This document shows positions 51,633 through 60,887 of a stretch of DNA of 64,000 nt, piece by piece. This DNA comes from Bacteroidales bacterium (GTDB lineage Bacteria > Bacteroidota > Bacteroidia > Bacteroidales > F082): the NCBI GenBank assembly GCA_021647205.1, contig JAKIVD010000006.1:1-64000 (forward strand), given 5' to 3'. A program made the position numbers and the translations under genes. The number at the start of each line of letters is the position of its first letter. Positions within the stretch are counted from its first letter, which is position 1. The notes under the pieces are model-generated. The model had not been told where the DNA came from. It worked only from the letters and a program-made list of their open reading frames with translations, and made no database searches.

Positions 51633-53121
51633 TCCGTGTTTTTTCATCCATGCTGTCCGGCTCGGGGAGTTCGATTACTTTGGGTGGTTCGAAACCTTCG
51701 AGTGTTTGCACCCCCCGCAATTTTCTTTCCATGGCATTTGCCCGTGTACTGCGCAGGGTGTCCAGCGAATTGGATGCCCGTGTCACCTGCTCGTGCACTT
51801 TTTTGAGGTGTTCGGAGAACTTGCCGAATTCGGTTTTCACACCCTCCAGCACCTTCCACACTTCGCTGGAACGTTTCTGGACAGCCAGTGTCCTGAACCC
51901 CATTTGCAGGCTGTTGAGCAAGGCCGACAGGGTAGTGGGGCCGGTGACCGTGATGCGGTATTCGCGCTGGAGTTTTTCAAAGGTGCCAGGATGGCGCAAC
52001 ACTTCGGCATAGAGCGACTCTACGGGCAGGAACATGATGCCAAAATCGGTGGTGTGTGGTGGGTCGATGTATTTTTCGCTGATGGTTTTGGCAAAATTTT
52101 CGATAGACCGGAGCAGTATTTTTTGGGCCCCGGCAATGGAAGCAGCGTCGCCCCCTTCATAAGCTTCGAGCAAAAACTGGTAACCCTCGATGGGAAATTT
52201 AGAGTCGATGGGCAGCCACACTTCCCCCTCGTCCATTTTTCCGGGGAGTTTGATGGCGTATTCCACATTGGCCTGGCTTCCTTTTTTCGTGGCTACATTT
52301 TGGGCATATTGCTCGGGCGAAAGCAGTTGCTCCAAAATATTTCCAAGCTGGTATTCGCCCAAAATCCCACGGGTTTTTACATTCGACAACACTTTCTTTA
52401 AATCGCCAACACCGGTGGCCAGCGTCTGCATTTCGCCCAGCCCCTTGTGCACAAGTTCCAGGCGTTCGCTTACCTGCTTAAACGATTCACCCAGGCGTTT
52501 CTCAAGGGTGGTCTGAAGTTTCTCGTCAACGGTTTTCCGCATTTCGTTCAACTGCGTATTGTTGTCCTCGCGGATGGCGAACAATTGTTTTTCGATGGTT
52601 TCTTTGATGTCTTTGATGCTGTCTTTCGACTGTTTGTTCAATTCTGCCTGGCGGGTATTCAGGTCGTTAAATTTCTGGCGCATCTGCTCATTAAAATCTT
52701 TGATGCTTTCTCCAAGCTTGTCTTCGAAGGACTTCAGGCCATCGTTCAACTCTTCGCGGTTGGCTTTGGCATCAGTCCGGATGGTTTCCTTAAAAGAATC
52801 AAAATTTTTAATCAGTTTGTCTGATAATTCGCCGAGTGAACGTGAAAAAGAATCCAGTTGTTCTTTTTGCAGGATGAGGTTTTCAGCTATTCTTTTGAGC
52901 AAAGTATCTTGCAGGCCCCTGAAAAGTACGTTGATTTCCTGACGGTTTTCCTGGTTTAGTTCACGGTTCTCGCGCCGGGTTTCAAGTAATTCTTCTTTGA
53001 TGGTGGATTTCAATTCATCCAGCCGGTCTGTAACATTTTCTTTTCCGCTTTTTTTAAGCAGGCTTGTCAAAAGCACTACTATAAGCAGAACAACACTGGC
53101 AATCAGCAGGTAAGTTTCCAT
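51625..53121 (-). CDS. rmuC: DNA recombination protein RmuC
   Basis: A 498-residue protein: membrane helix (about 4-22), a long coiled coil (about 30-225), and the RmuC nuclease-fold domain (about 240-420) with KTRGILGEYQLGNILEQLL, VEYAIKLPG, VWLPIDSKFPIEGYQ and FLPVESLYAEVL. RmuC limits recombination of inverted repeats in E. coli. The PIDSKFP motif holds the conserved acidic/Lys residues of the PD-(D/E)XK-like fold. Its stop overlaps the start of the AlkD-like gene. Confidence 0.94.
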   Translation of the reverse strand: METYLLIASVVLLIVVLLTSLLKKSGKENVTDRLDELKSTIKEELLETRRENRELNQENRQEINVLFRGLQDTLLKRIAENLILQKEQLDSFSRSLGELSDKLIKNFDSFKETIRTDAKANREELNDGLKSFEDKLGESIKDFNEQMRQKFNDLNTRQAELNKQSKDSIKDIKETIEKQLFAIREDNNTQLNEMRKTVDEKLQTTLEKRLGESFKQVSERLELVHKGLGEMQTLATGVGDLKKVLSNVKTRGILGEYQLGNILEQLLSPEQYAQNVATKKGSQANVEYAIKLPGKMDEGEVWLPIDSKFPIEGYQFLLEAYEGGDAASIAGAQKILLRSIENFAKTISEKYIDPPHTTDFGIMFLPVESLYAEVLRHPGTFEKLQREYRITVTGPTTLSALLNSLQMGFRTLAVQKRSSEVWKVLEGVKTEFGKFSEHLKKVHEQVTRASNSLDTLRSTRANAMERKLRGVQTLEGFEPPKVIELPEPDSMDEKTRNE

Positions 53122-53299
53122 GGGACGTGTATTTTTCGGGTGTTAAATTTAGGAAAAATACAGGACAGATGAACACAAGTCCCGTTATTATCGGTGTGCA
53201 AGAAATTCCGCAGGCAGTCAGGATATGCTTCGGAGTCTACTCAATACCTGTCCTGAAGCCTGCGCACGGGGATTTGAAATGAAATTGTTCGGCCATGCG

Positions 53300-55087
53300 T
53301 TATTGTTTCGTATGATAAATTTCCTCAACAATCTTTTTGTATTTTTTCATCACCACCTTTCTTTTCAGTTTCTGGGTAGGGGAGAGGTCGCCGCTTTCGG
53401 GTGTCCACACATCGGGGATCAGGCGGAATTCTTTCACCTTGGCCACATGGTCGATGTCGTGGTTGTATTTATCAACTTCTTCCTGGTAACGTTTGATGAC
53501 CCTTGGTTTGGTAAGCAGGTCGTCATTGTCGCGAAAGGTTACTTTATGGATGCTGCACCAGTTGTGAAGGAATTCAAAATCGGGGACAATCAGGGCTGCC
53601 GTGAACCTTTCATTTTCACCAATTACCATAATTTGTTCAATAAACATCGACTCTTTAAACTTATTTTCGACCAATTGGGGCGCGACATATTTTCCCCCCG
53701 AAAGTTTGAAGATTTCCTTTTTCCTGTCGGTGATTGTCAGCATCCTGTTTTCGTCAAAAGTGCCAATGTCGCCGGTGTGGAACCAGCCGTCTTTGTCAAT
53801 GGCTTCGGCAGTTTTTTTCGGGTCTTTATAATATCCTTTCATCAGGTTGGGGCCTTTTTCAAGTATTTCGCCATCTTCGGCAATCTTCACATCAAGTATT
53901 TCGGGAACGTAACCCACGCTGCCAAACCTCAGGTATGGTGGATGCGGCATATTGGCCGAAATGAGCGGTGAAGTTTCGGTAAGTCCGTAGCCTTCCTGTA
54001 CAATAATTTTTGCGGCAAAGAAAATCCGTGCCAATCGTGGCTGCAAGGCAGCACCACCACAAATAACCCCTTTTAACTCACCGCCGAGGGCTTCGCGCCA
54101 TTTACTGAAAATCAATTTGTTGGCGATGGCAAGTTTCATGTCGTAAATTTTACTTCTGTTTTTCGGATCGGGATCATATTGGTCGCCAATCTTCACGGCC
54201 CAGAAAAACAAAGCTTTCTTAATGCCCGATAATTCCCTTCCCTTGTTGATGATTTTGTCGTATACTTTTTCAAAAACACGGGGCACAGTGATAAAGACAT
54301 TTACCTTGATCTCGCGCATGTTCTCGCCGATGGTTTCAAGGTTTTCGGCATAATAGAGCGATAACCCCTGCGATTGCCACAGATAATTACCTACCCGTTC
54401 GAGGATGTGCGACAATGGCAAAAAGCTCAGTGCCCGGTCGCCGGGTTCAACATAGGTAACAAACTGATGAGCCAACAAGAAGTTGCTGACGACATTGTTA
54501 TGGGTGAGCATCACTCCCTTGGAGAGTCCGGTAGTTCCTGAGGTATAGATAAGTGTCAGCAAATCGTCGGGGGAAACACCATCCCTCCGTTTTTCGAGCA
54601 GGGTTCTGAACTCGCTTTCTTTGGATGCACCCAGCTGCGTAATTTCCCGCCAGTTTTTCACCCCTTTAACTTTGTCGATTGTGTAAATCTCCTCAATGTT
54701 TTCAATTTTATCCGCAATGGGCTTCAGTTTCCTGTATAGTTCTTCGCTGGAAACAATAAGTATGCGCGAATCGGAATGGGAAAGGATGTGTTTGTATTCT
54801 GTCGGACTGATGGTGGGATAAATGCCCACGTGCACGCAGCCAATCTGCGACATACCAAAGTCGATAAAGTTCCACTCGGGGCGGTTGTTGGTTACGGTGG
54901 CAATTTTATCTCCTTTTTCGTAGCCCATCGCCAAAAGGCCCAGGCTGAATTCGTCGACATTTTTCCGGTAATCAGCGGTGCTGAAGTTTTCCCATTTTCC
55001 GTTGCGCTTTACCGAAAGGGCGATGTCGCGGTTAAAGTTTTCTTCTGCATTGGTCAGTACATCAAAGGTTCGTGTAATCTTGGCCAT
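53300..55087 (-). CDS. Long-chain acyl-CoA ligase (AMP-forming)
   Basis: A 595-residue adenylate-forming enzyme that activates fatty acids to acyl-CoA. The ATP-binding loop YTSGTTGLSKG is at 181-191, the motif YGLTETSP is about 370, GWFHTGDIG about 440 and DRKKEIFKLSGGKYVAP about 457-473 (catalytic Lys is normally near the C-terminus). No signal peptide, so cytosolic or peripheral at the inner membrane. A C-terminal fragment of a related enzyme survives 4 kb away at 59138-59821. There is no beta-oxidation cluster adjacent. Confidence 0.94.
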   Translation of the reverse strand: MAKITRTFDVLTNAEENFNRDIALSVKRNGKWENFSTADYRKNVDEFSLGLLAMGYEKGDKIATVTNNRPEWNFIDFGMSQIGCVHVGIYPTISPTEYKHILSHSDSRILIVSSEELYRKLKPIADKIENIEEIYTIDKVKGVKNWREITQLGASKESEFRTLLEKRRDGVSPDDLLTLIYTSGTTGLSKGVMLTHNNVVSNFLLAHQFVTYVEPGDRALSFLPLSHILERVGNYLWQSQGLSLYYAENLETIGENMREIKVNVFITVPRVFEKVYDKIINKGRELSGIKKALFFWAVKIGDQYDPDPKNRSKIYDMKLAIANKLIFSKWREALGGELKGVICGGAALQPRLARIFFAAKIIVQEGYGLTETSPLISANMPHPPYLRFGSVGYVPEILDVKIAEDGEILEKGPNLMKGYYKDPKKTAEAIDKDGWFHTGDIGTFDENRMLTITDRKKEIFKLSGGKYVAPQLVENKFKESMFIEQIMVIGENERFTAALIVPDFEFLHNWCSIHKVTFRDNDDLLTKPRVIKRYQEEVDKYNHDIDHVAKVKEFRLIPDVWTPESGDLSPTQKLKRKVVMKKYKKIVEEIYHTKQ

Positions 55088-55205
55088 TGTTTTCTTTTTT
55101 AAGATGAAATGTAATTGCTCAAAAATAGTGATTTCTGGAAATATGGGTTTTCAAGCAGACAACCAACAGCATGCCTGTTAAAAACACAAAGAATACAGCT
55201 TAAAA

Positions 55206-57785
55206 CTATTCCCCTGTTTCAAGTTCCGTTTTGAGTTTAACGGCGCGCTGAACAGGGTCAACAGCCCTGAGAACCTTCAGTTTTAGTTTGGGGTTTAGTT
55301 CAGGCAGCGCATTCAGAAAATCGTTGACGGTTTCAACTACCGAAGCAGAACGGTGTCCGTAAAAAGTAGCCTCCAGCCAACGGTCGGTAAACATTAACCC
55401 ACCGGTCTCCCATATTTCGTCCAGCATTTCCAGCGAAGGCAGGATAAACTTTTCGGCGCTTTGCGCACGTAAGGGGTGGTGCAAGTAGTGAAGGGCTTCT
55501 GTCACAAAACCTTCTTCTGTCCTGTTCCCGGGGCTCTTTATTGATTCGAAAAACTGGTTCCGAATGCCTTCATTCTTATTTAAAGCCGGTGAAATAAAAT
55601 CAAGCTTTGCCTGCAGTTCCCCGTTTTCAGTCAATTGCTTTTGCTGTTCCAAAATATCTTCAGGTACATTTTTGGCAGCAGGCAACCCTTTCCTGACAGC
55701 CAGTTCGCAGGCCAGCGATATTTTATCGCTTTCTGATAGTTTCAGTTCTGGCATTTTGATTTCATCGCGCCAAAGCGCCAGCATTTTTTCGATGCCGTCG
55801 CGGCTGATGGCTGTTTTGACAAAAGTTTTGTAAAAAGCAGATTTTTCCAGACCGGTTTCCGCATTCATCATTTTTTCCCATAAAAGTGGTTCCATTATTT
55901 CGGCCCATGTTGTACGTTGTTGCCTATCCGAAAAACGCCAAAACATATCTTCGTAATACGCCAATAGTAAGCTGATATTCTCAAGTTGGTTTTCCTTATC
56001 TAAATATAGTGGCAGTGCATCACGCATTTCGAGGGGGAGTAAATTCTCCCTCATCAGGTTTTCCCAGATGGTTATGTAGGAAAGGCCCCTGCGGAGGGGG
56101 TCAAGCTCAAACATGCGTTTGGAAAGAAGGAAGTTCTTTTCCCGGAAATTCTGATAGAAGTAGCCGTAAGCATAGGCATCCCAGTTCAGGATGACGATGT
56201 GTACAATGTCGGGTATGGGAAATTCAAAGCGTTGTTTGTCGTCCCAAACATCTTTGTGTTGCCAGCCGGATTCCCATTTTTTGTACAAATCGAGTCGTTG
56301 TGGCCAGATAACCCCCTTGTCAAACTGATCGAACTGATTAATTACATAAAGGTCAAATTCCTGAAATGTTTTGTACTCCGGCATGCCTGTTTCCTTAAAC
56401 CAGATATCGCTCCAGCTTTGCAGGTCGTCGGGGGTCTTGCTGTCGAGGATGGCCACAAAATCATCCCATCCGGCATTAGAAAAAGAATACTTTTTCAAAT
56501 AGGTAATCAGTCCTGACCTCATTTTTTCTTCCGTAACAATTTTCTCAAGTTGGCGGAAAACAATAGGGGCTTTGTGGTAAACAATGGCATCGTAAAGCAG
56601 GCCGGCATCTTTCAGGTTATCGCATTCCTGCCTGATGGGGTGGGTGCCCAAACTACGGTCAACAGCCAGGGATTTCGGAAAATGATTGGTCAGAAAACCC
56701 AGTTTGTGATAAATGGTCCTGAAAGAAGGGTTGACCATTTTGGTGGTGAGGTAATCGGCCAGCACTTCGTTCACCCAGGCATCGTTGAACCAGTCGATAC
56801 TAACCAGGTTTCCAAACCACATCCGGGCTGTGCGGGAAGCAATCAGGCGTGCACGCCGAAGGTCCTTTTCAGGTGTTGCCGTTTCTCCGGCGAGCAGATC
56901 CCCTGTCTCAAAATAAACCAGTCCGGCGCTGGCGACATTGCTTTCGGGAAGGGACGGCAGCAGCAACATATCATATTTTTGAAAAGGATAGGCAATCTTG
57001 GTGTAGGCTTCCATCCACTCCAGTGCGTTCAATTGTACATCGAAGAGGTAGTCGCTGTTTTCGCCGGTGCTTTCGCTGTTGCTACCAAGGTAAAAAAGGT
57101 TCACGGTTCGTCCGTTCCGTTCCCTGCTCACTTTCTCAAAGGTTCCGGCGGCAAAAGCAAAGAGGTAGGTGCTGATGGGTTTAGTGGGTTCAAACTGGAA
57201 AACAACACGTTCAGGCCCTTTTTCCACCTTCAGTACCGGTGCATTACCAACGGCCTGCCAAGCGGGGGGGACGATGAGGTTCAGCGCAAACAGTGCTTTG
57301 AGGTTGGGCTGATCAAAACAGGGGAAAACCGTCGACGCCCCTTTGGGGGCGAAGAACGAAAACATATAATCGTCATGCCTGTTCAGTACTTTGTCATCTG
57401 CAATAAAATCAATTTTTACCTGGTTGGCCCCGACTTTTAAATCAGCCACGGGCAAAATAATATGTCCGTTCTCAAAATGGTGCCCACCTTCTTTGCCGTT
57501 CACTTCAACCCGCAGCACATTTTTTTCGGGTGCATCAAAGTCAATCACCAGCGGTTTGTCATTCTTTTTTAACTGGAAATCGATTTGTTCCCCACCTTTA
57601 ATTCCTTCATTTTTATTTTCTGGAATATTCAGGATCAAGGTGTACAAAATATTTCCGATGCTTTCTTTCCTGTAATCGTTGAGGCTTTTCGATACGCCGT
57701 CGTCAACCTTTATGCCCCTGGTTTGCCGGTCTTCACATGCCGAAAAAAGGATAACTACAACTGCAATTAATATAATTGGCTTCAT
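55206..57785 (-). CDS. M1-peptidase-like lipoprotein lacking the zinc site
   Basis: An 859-residue lipoprotein (lipobox Cys17 in LFSAC) with the M1 aminopeptidase fold: the N-terminal beta domain (SFFAPKGASTVFPCFDQPNLKA) and the catalytic-like domain. At the zinc site, where M1 enzymes have IAHELAHQWFGNLV, it reads IASRTARMWFGNLV (about 309-322), so both His ligands and the catalytic Glu are gone. The third ligand position, Glu in WVNEVLADY, is kept at the right spacing of 18, and the tyrosine of VYHKAP (usual VYEKGA) is also kept. The GAMEN substrate motif is lost. It is therefore a pseudoenzyme, probably a binding protein. Confidence 0.85.
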   Translation of the reverse strand: MKPIILIAVVVILFSACEDRQTRGIKVDDGVSKSLNDYRKESIGNILYTLILNIPENKNEGIKGGEQIDFQLKKNDKPLVIDFDAPEKNVLRVEVNGKEGGHHFENGHIILPVADLKVGANQVKIDFIADDKVLNRHDDYMFSFFAPKGASTVFPCFDQPNLKALFALNLIVPPAWQAVGNAPVLKVEKGPERVVFQFEPTKPISTYLFAFAAGTFEKVSRERNGRTVNLFYLGSNSESTGENSDYLFDVQLNALEWMEAYTKIAYPFQKYDMLLLPSLPESNVASAGLVYFETGDLLAGETATPEKDLRRARLIASRTARMWFGNLVSIDWFNDAWVNEVLADYLTTKMVNPSFRTIYHKLGFLTNHFPKSLAVDRSLGTHPIRQECDNLKDAGLLYDAIVYHKAPIVFRQLEKIVTEEKMRSGLITYLKKYSFSNAGWDDFVAILDSKTPDDLQSWSDIWFKETGMPEYKTFQEFDLYVINQFDQFDKGVIWPQRLDLYKKWESGWQHKDVWDDKQRFEFPIPDIVHIVILNWDAYAYGYFYQNFREKNFLLSKRMFELDPLRRGLSYITIWENLMRENLLPLEMRDALPLYLDKENQLENISLLLAYYEDMFWRFSDRQQRTTWAEIMEPLLWEKMMNAETGLEKSAFYKTFVKTAISRDGIEKMLALWRDEIKMPELKLSESDKISLACELAVRKGLPAAKNVPEDILEQQKQLTENGELQAKLDFISPALNKNEGIRNQFFESIKSPGNRTEEGFVTEALHYLHHPLRAQSAEKFILPSLEMLDEIWETGGLMFTDRWLEATFYGHRSASVVETVNDFLNALPELNPKLKLKVLRAVDPVQRAVKLKTELETGE

Positions 57786-57818
57786 GTGTTTATTTTTAAA
57801 ATAATCTCTCTCTTGTGC

Positions 57819-57844
57819 GAACCAACGGGTTCATCCGTTGGTTC
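57819..57844. repeat. Hairpin upstream of the M1-like gene
   Basis: GAACCAACGG-GTTCAT-CCGTTGGTTC, perfect 10-bp arms, 34 bp before the start of the M1-like gene on the minus strand. No T-tract; it resembles dispersed Bacteroidetes palindromes. Confidence 0.6.
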
Positions 57845-58004
57845 AATGAAAGATTCATTCTTTTTCCTGCTCTTATTAGCTGAAACAAAGTTGCAAATAT
57901 CTACATTTTAGCCGAATAAAAATATCCGTTTTTAAAAGGGGTTATCCTGTTTTCCATTGACTTTAACGTAATTTAACAAAACAGGCCGCTGATTGATAAT
58001 TCCT

Positions 58005-58012
58005 TATTTTTG
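58005..58012 (+). promoter_or_regulatory. -7 box for the PfkB kinase gene
   Basis: TATTTTTG ends 21 nt before the ATG at 58034 and overlaps the start of the longer open frame (58010), supporting the later start. No -33 TTTG seen. Confidence 0.55.
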
Positions 58013-58033
58013 CCGTTCAAAAATTTGTATGAA

Positions 58034-59017
58034 ATGACAAAAGTACTGGGTATTGGAAATGCATTGGTAGATGCACTGATTAAACTGGAAAACGATTCGT
58101 TCTTCGAAGAATTGGGCTTTCCCAAAGGAAGTATGCAACTGGTTGACGAAACAACTTCTGCAATGATTCAGGAAAAAAGCCGGCATCTTGAAAAAGAGAT
58201 GGCTTCGGGCGGATCGGCCGCCAACACCATTCACGGTTTGGCAAGACTGGGTGTCGAAACCGCTTTTATCGGAACTATCGGTGAAGACGAAATCGGCCGG
58301 TTTTTTAAGGATGATTTGGAAAAGAGCAAAATCAAACCACTGTTGAATATCAGCAAAACACCTTCGGGGCTTGCCAACGCGATGATTAGTAAAGATGGTG
58401 AACGTACTTTTGGAACCTTTTTGGGCGCAGCCATCGAACTGTCGGCCGGCGATCTGAAAACCGGACATTTTAAAGGTTTTTCCATTTTGCACGTGGAAGG
58501 CTACCTGGTTCAAAACCATGAGTTGCTCGAAACAATTTTGAGGCTGGCCAGTCAGTCAGGCCTGAAAATTTCATTGGACCTGGCCAGTTTTAATGTAGTG
58601 GAAGATAACCTTGATTTTCTAAAAGCGATGGTCAGCAAATACGTTGACATTATTTTTGCCAACGAGGAAGAAGCCGAAGCTTTTACAGGTCAGCAACCCG
58701 GAGATGCCCTCAAAACCCTGGCAAAGCAAACCGAAACAGCCGTGGTTAAAATTGGCAGCAAAGGCTCGATGATTTTATCAGGAAATCAGCAGACAAATGT
58801 GGGGATAGTACCAACACGTGTTGTTGATACCACCGGCGCCGGCGATTTGTATGCTGCCGGGTTTTTGTTTGGCCTTATCAATAATTGGGACATGGAAAAA
58901 GCCGGCCTGCTTGGCGCCAAGCTGGCTTCAAAAGTCATAGAAGATTATGGTGCCAAAATTTCGGAAGCGGGTTGGAAGAAAATTGAAGAGGAGATTGCTT
59001 CGTTTCGGGCATTGTAA
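58034..59017 (+). CDS. PfkB-family carbohydrate/nucleoside kinase (adenosine-kinase-like)
   Basis: A 327-residue kinase of the ribokinase/PfkB superfamily. It opens MTKVLGIGNALVDALIKL and has GGSAANTIHGLARLG (59-73), the substrate-side signature. The C-terminal signature DTTGAGDLYAAGFLFG (about 264-279) holds the catalytic Asp and anion hole. The closest relatives by eye are adenosine kinase-like members common in Bacteroidetes, but sugar kinases are also possible. It stands between the dead M1 gene and the ligase fragment and has its own -7 box. Confidence 0.9.
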   Translation: MTKVLGIGNALVDALIKLENDSFFEELGFPKGSMQLVDETTSAMIQEKSRHLEKEMASGGSAANTIHGLARLGVETAFIGTIGEDEIGRFFKDDLEKSKIKPLLNISKTPSGLANAMISKDGERTFGTFLGAAIELSAGDLKTGHFKGFSILHVEGYLVQNHELLETILRLASQSGLKISLDLASFNVVEDNLDFLKAMVSKYVDIIFANEEEAEAFTGQQPGDALKTLAKQTETAVVKIGSKGSMILSGNQQTNVGIVPTRVVDTTGAGDLYAAGFLFGLINNWDMEKAGLLGAKLASKVIEDYGAKISEAGWKKIEEEIASFRAL

Positions 59018-59137
59018 TGTATTTCCTGTTACTTCAGCCTGCACCCAATCCAACTTCAGCGCCATGCAAGCTTTCCCTGCTCCGGTTGTCAGGACTCTCG
59101 TGGCATACCGATACACAAACCCGGAAGAGCGTTCGGT

Positions 59138-59821
59138 TTGGAAGGTTACGGTATGACAGAATCGTCACCGGTAATTGCCGTCAATACCTTTATCAAGGAT
59201 GAACACAAAATCGGGACTGTCGGGCCACCCCTTGAAAATGTACAAGTGAAAATTTCGGAAGCCGGTGAGATTCTTGTCAAAGGTCCGCTGGTGATGAAAG
59301 GCTACTTTAAAAACCCGGAAATGACTGCCGAAGCCATCGTCGACGGTTGGCTGCACACCGGCGATGTGGGCGTTTTGGAAAATGGCTTATTGAAAATTAC
59401 CGGAAGGGTGAAGGAGATTTTCAAGACTTCGATGGGTAAGTACATCTCCCCGGTTTTGCTCGAAAACAAAATCAAAGAATCACCTTTTGTCGACCAGATT
59501 ATGGTGGTGGGCGAAAACCAGAAATTTGCCGCCGCCCTTCTTGTACCCGATTTTGAACACTTGCGCTCGTGGTGTAAAATCAAGGACATCGGCTACACCA
59601 CCAACCGGGAAATGATTAGTGATAAAGAGGTGAAAGCCCGCTACAATAAAGAAATCGACTGTTTCAACAAGCAATTTGGCGATACCGAAAAAATCAAAAA
59701 ATGGGCACTGATTGATCACGAATGGACCATCGACTCGGGCGAAATCACAGCCAACCTCAAAGTTAAGCGCAGGCATATTCACAAGAAATATGAGAGAGTG
59801 ATTGCGGGGCTGTTTGGGTAA
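59138..59821 (+). pseudogene. C-terminal fragment of an acyl-CoA ligase
   Basis: A 227-residue frame opening at a TTG and matching only the last part of an AMP-forming acyl-CoA ligase: EGYGMTESSPVIAVN, GWLHTGDVGVLENGLLKITGRVKEIFKTSMGKYISP and the C-terminal lid (SGEITANLKVKRRHIHKKYERV). The first 350 or so residues, with the ATP-binding loop, are missing. It is colinear with residues from about 365 of the intact ligase at 53300-55087 but clearly diverged, so it was a separate paralogue. The 120 bp in front contain no ligase sequence that I recognise. Confidence 0.85.
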
Positions 59822-59996
59822 AGGGGGCAAGGCTGTCCACCACTCGGAGGCGAATGTTTCGCGCCCGTTTGTATCCGAAGCTTTGCATTCCGCACGCATT
59901 ACAAATGCGCGCGAGTGGGGGTATCACCCATTTAAAGTGGTTTTGCAAAATCTTTACAAAAAATAGCGGCAAAAGGAAACAGTACGTTCTATTGAA

Positions 59997-60113
59997 CTAT
60001 CCCGAAAACCGCTCAAAAACCTTTAGATATTTCAACCCGACCTTTATCTGGTATTGCTTCCCCTCTGCTTCCAGGAATACCAATCGTTTTTTACGGTCGG
60101 GCTTGTTAATGAA
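59997..60113 (-). pseudogene. 3' fragment of a second LytTR regulator gene
   Basis: The minus strand encodes FINKPDRKKRLVFLEAEGKQ and then YQIKVGLKYLKVFERFSG followed by a stop. This is nearly the same as the last 38 residues of the intact LytTR regulator whose stop is at 60888 (FITKLDRKKRLVFLKAEGKQ). About seven of the 95 best-aligned bases differ by eye. The fragment begins exactly at the stop codon of the broken AAA gene (60114). Nothing else is seen in 59822-59996. Confidence 0.85.
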
Positions 60114-60783
60114 TTAAAATAGTTCAGCCGGGTTCAACTTTAAAAACTCCTGCCAGGGCATGCCTGTATCTCCTATCAACAGTACTTTTTTGGGAGAGAA
60201 TAGTTTTTTAAATTCGTGCATTCCTTTGGCTTTTTGCTTCTTACCACTTTTTACCTCAAGCCCAATCAGGTTGTTATGCTGTTCAACAACAAAATCAATT
60301 TCATTGTTCCGGTGAAAACCCGAAAGCCAGATTCATTTCATTAAAGGCCCAATGCATCATAGGAATTGTTTCGTACCTGCCGGTGAGCGATTCGCTTAAT
60401 CCTTTCTGCAATAACAAACTCGCAGAACCTAATAAAACAACCTTGATATTATTGTTGTCAAAACTATCCCTGTCCCATTGTGCTTTTACAAACTCGCTCC
60501 ATTCCGGGATTTTCTGGATTTCATCAATTATAAGGATGATCTCAGCTGCACCTTTTTGCTTTTTGATTGTTCTAACAATTTCCCACTGTTGTTCAATCCA
60601 AATACCACCCGGAGCACTAACAGCATCTGCATTGGCATAGTGCGAGGGTGTTTCTATTTCTTGTAGTACTTGTTTTATCAGGGTTGTTTTTCCTACCTGG
60701 CGAGGCCCAAGTAAAACCTGGATAAACTTTCTGCGCTCTTTAATCCTTTTTCTAAGAATCTGATATTGTGGGCGCTTATACAT
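60114..60783 (-). pseudogene. AAA/DUF4143 ATPase gene with its middle deleted and frame shifted
   Basis: The N-terminal 160 residues (MYKRPQYQILRKRIKERRKF; Walker A GPRQVGKT, Walker B IILIIDEIQ, then MHWAFNEMNLAFGFSPEQ) are those of the AAA_14/DUF4143 family. The frame then stops at about 60301. In another frame the DNA continues NNEIDFVVEQHNNLIGLEVKSG to a natural C-terminus (LKLNPAELF, stop 60114), which is the DUF4143 tail. Relatives of about 380-400 residues have some 180 residues between these parts. It is thus a large deletion with a frameshift. Such ATPases are common accessory or mobile genes. Confidence 0.85.
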
Positions 60784-60887
60784 ATTATTACATTTTACTC
60801 AATATACTGCGTAAAAATACTCAATATTTTTTATAAAATGTAAACTAACATTTTCCATTAAAGAAGCTTTACCAATATTATGGTACA

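Noticed and set aside
53122-53299. Small gene between rmuC and the acyl-CoA ligase
   Set aside because: Only short frames without start context or family were found.
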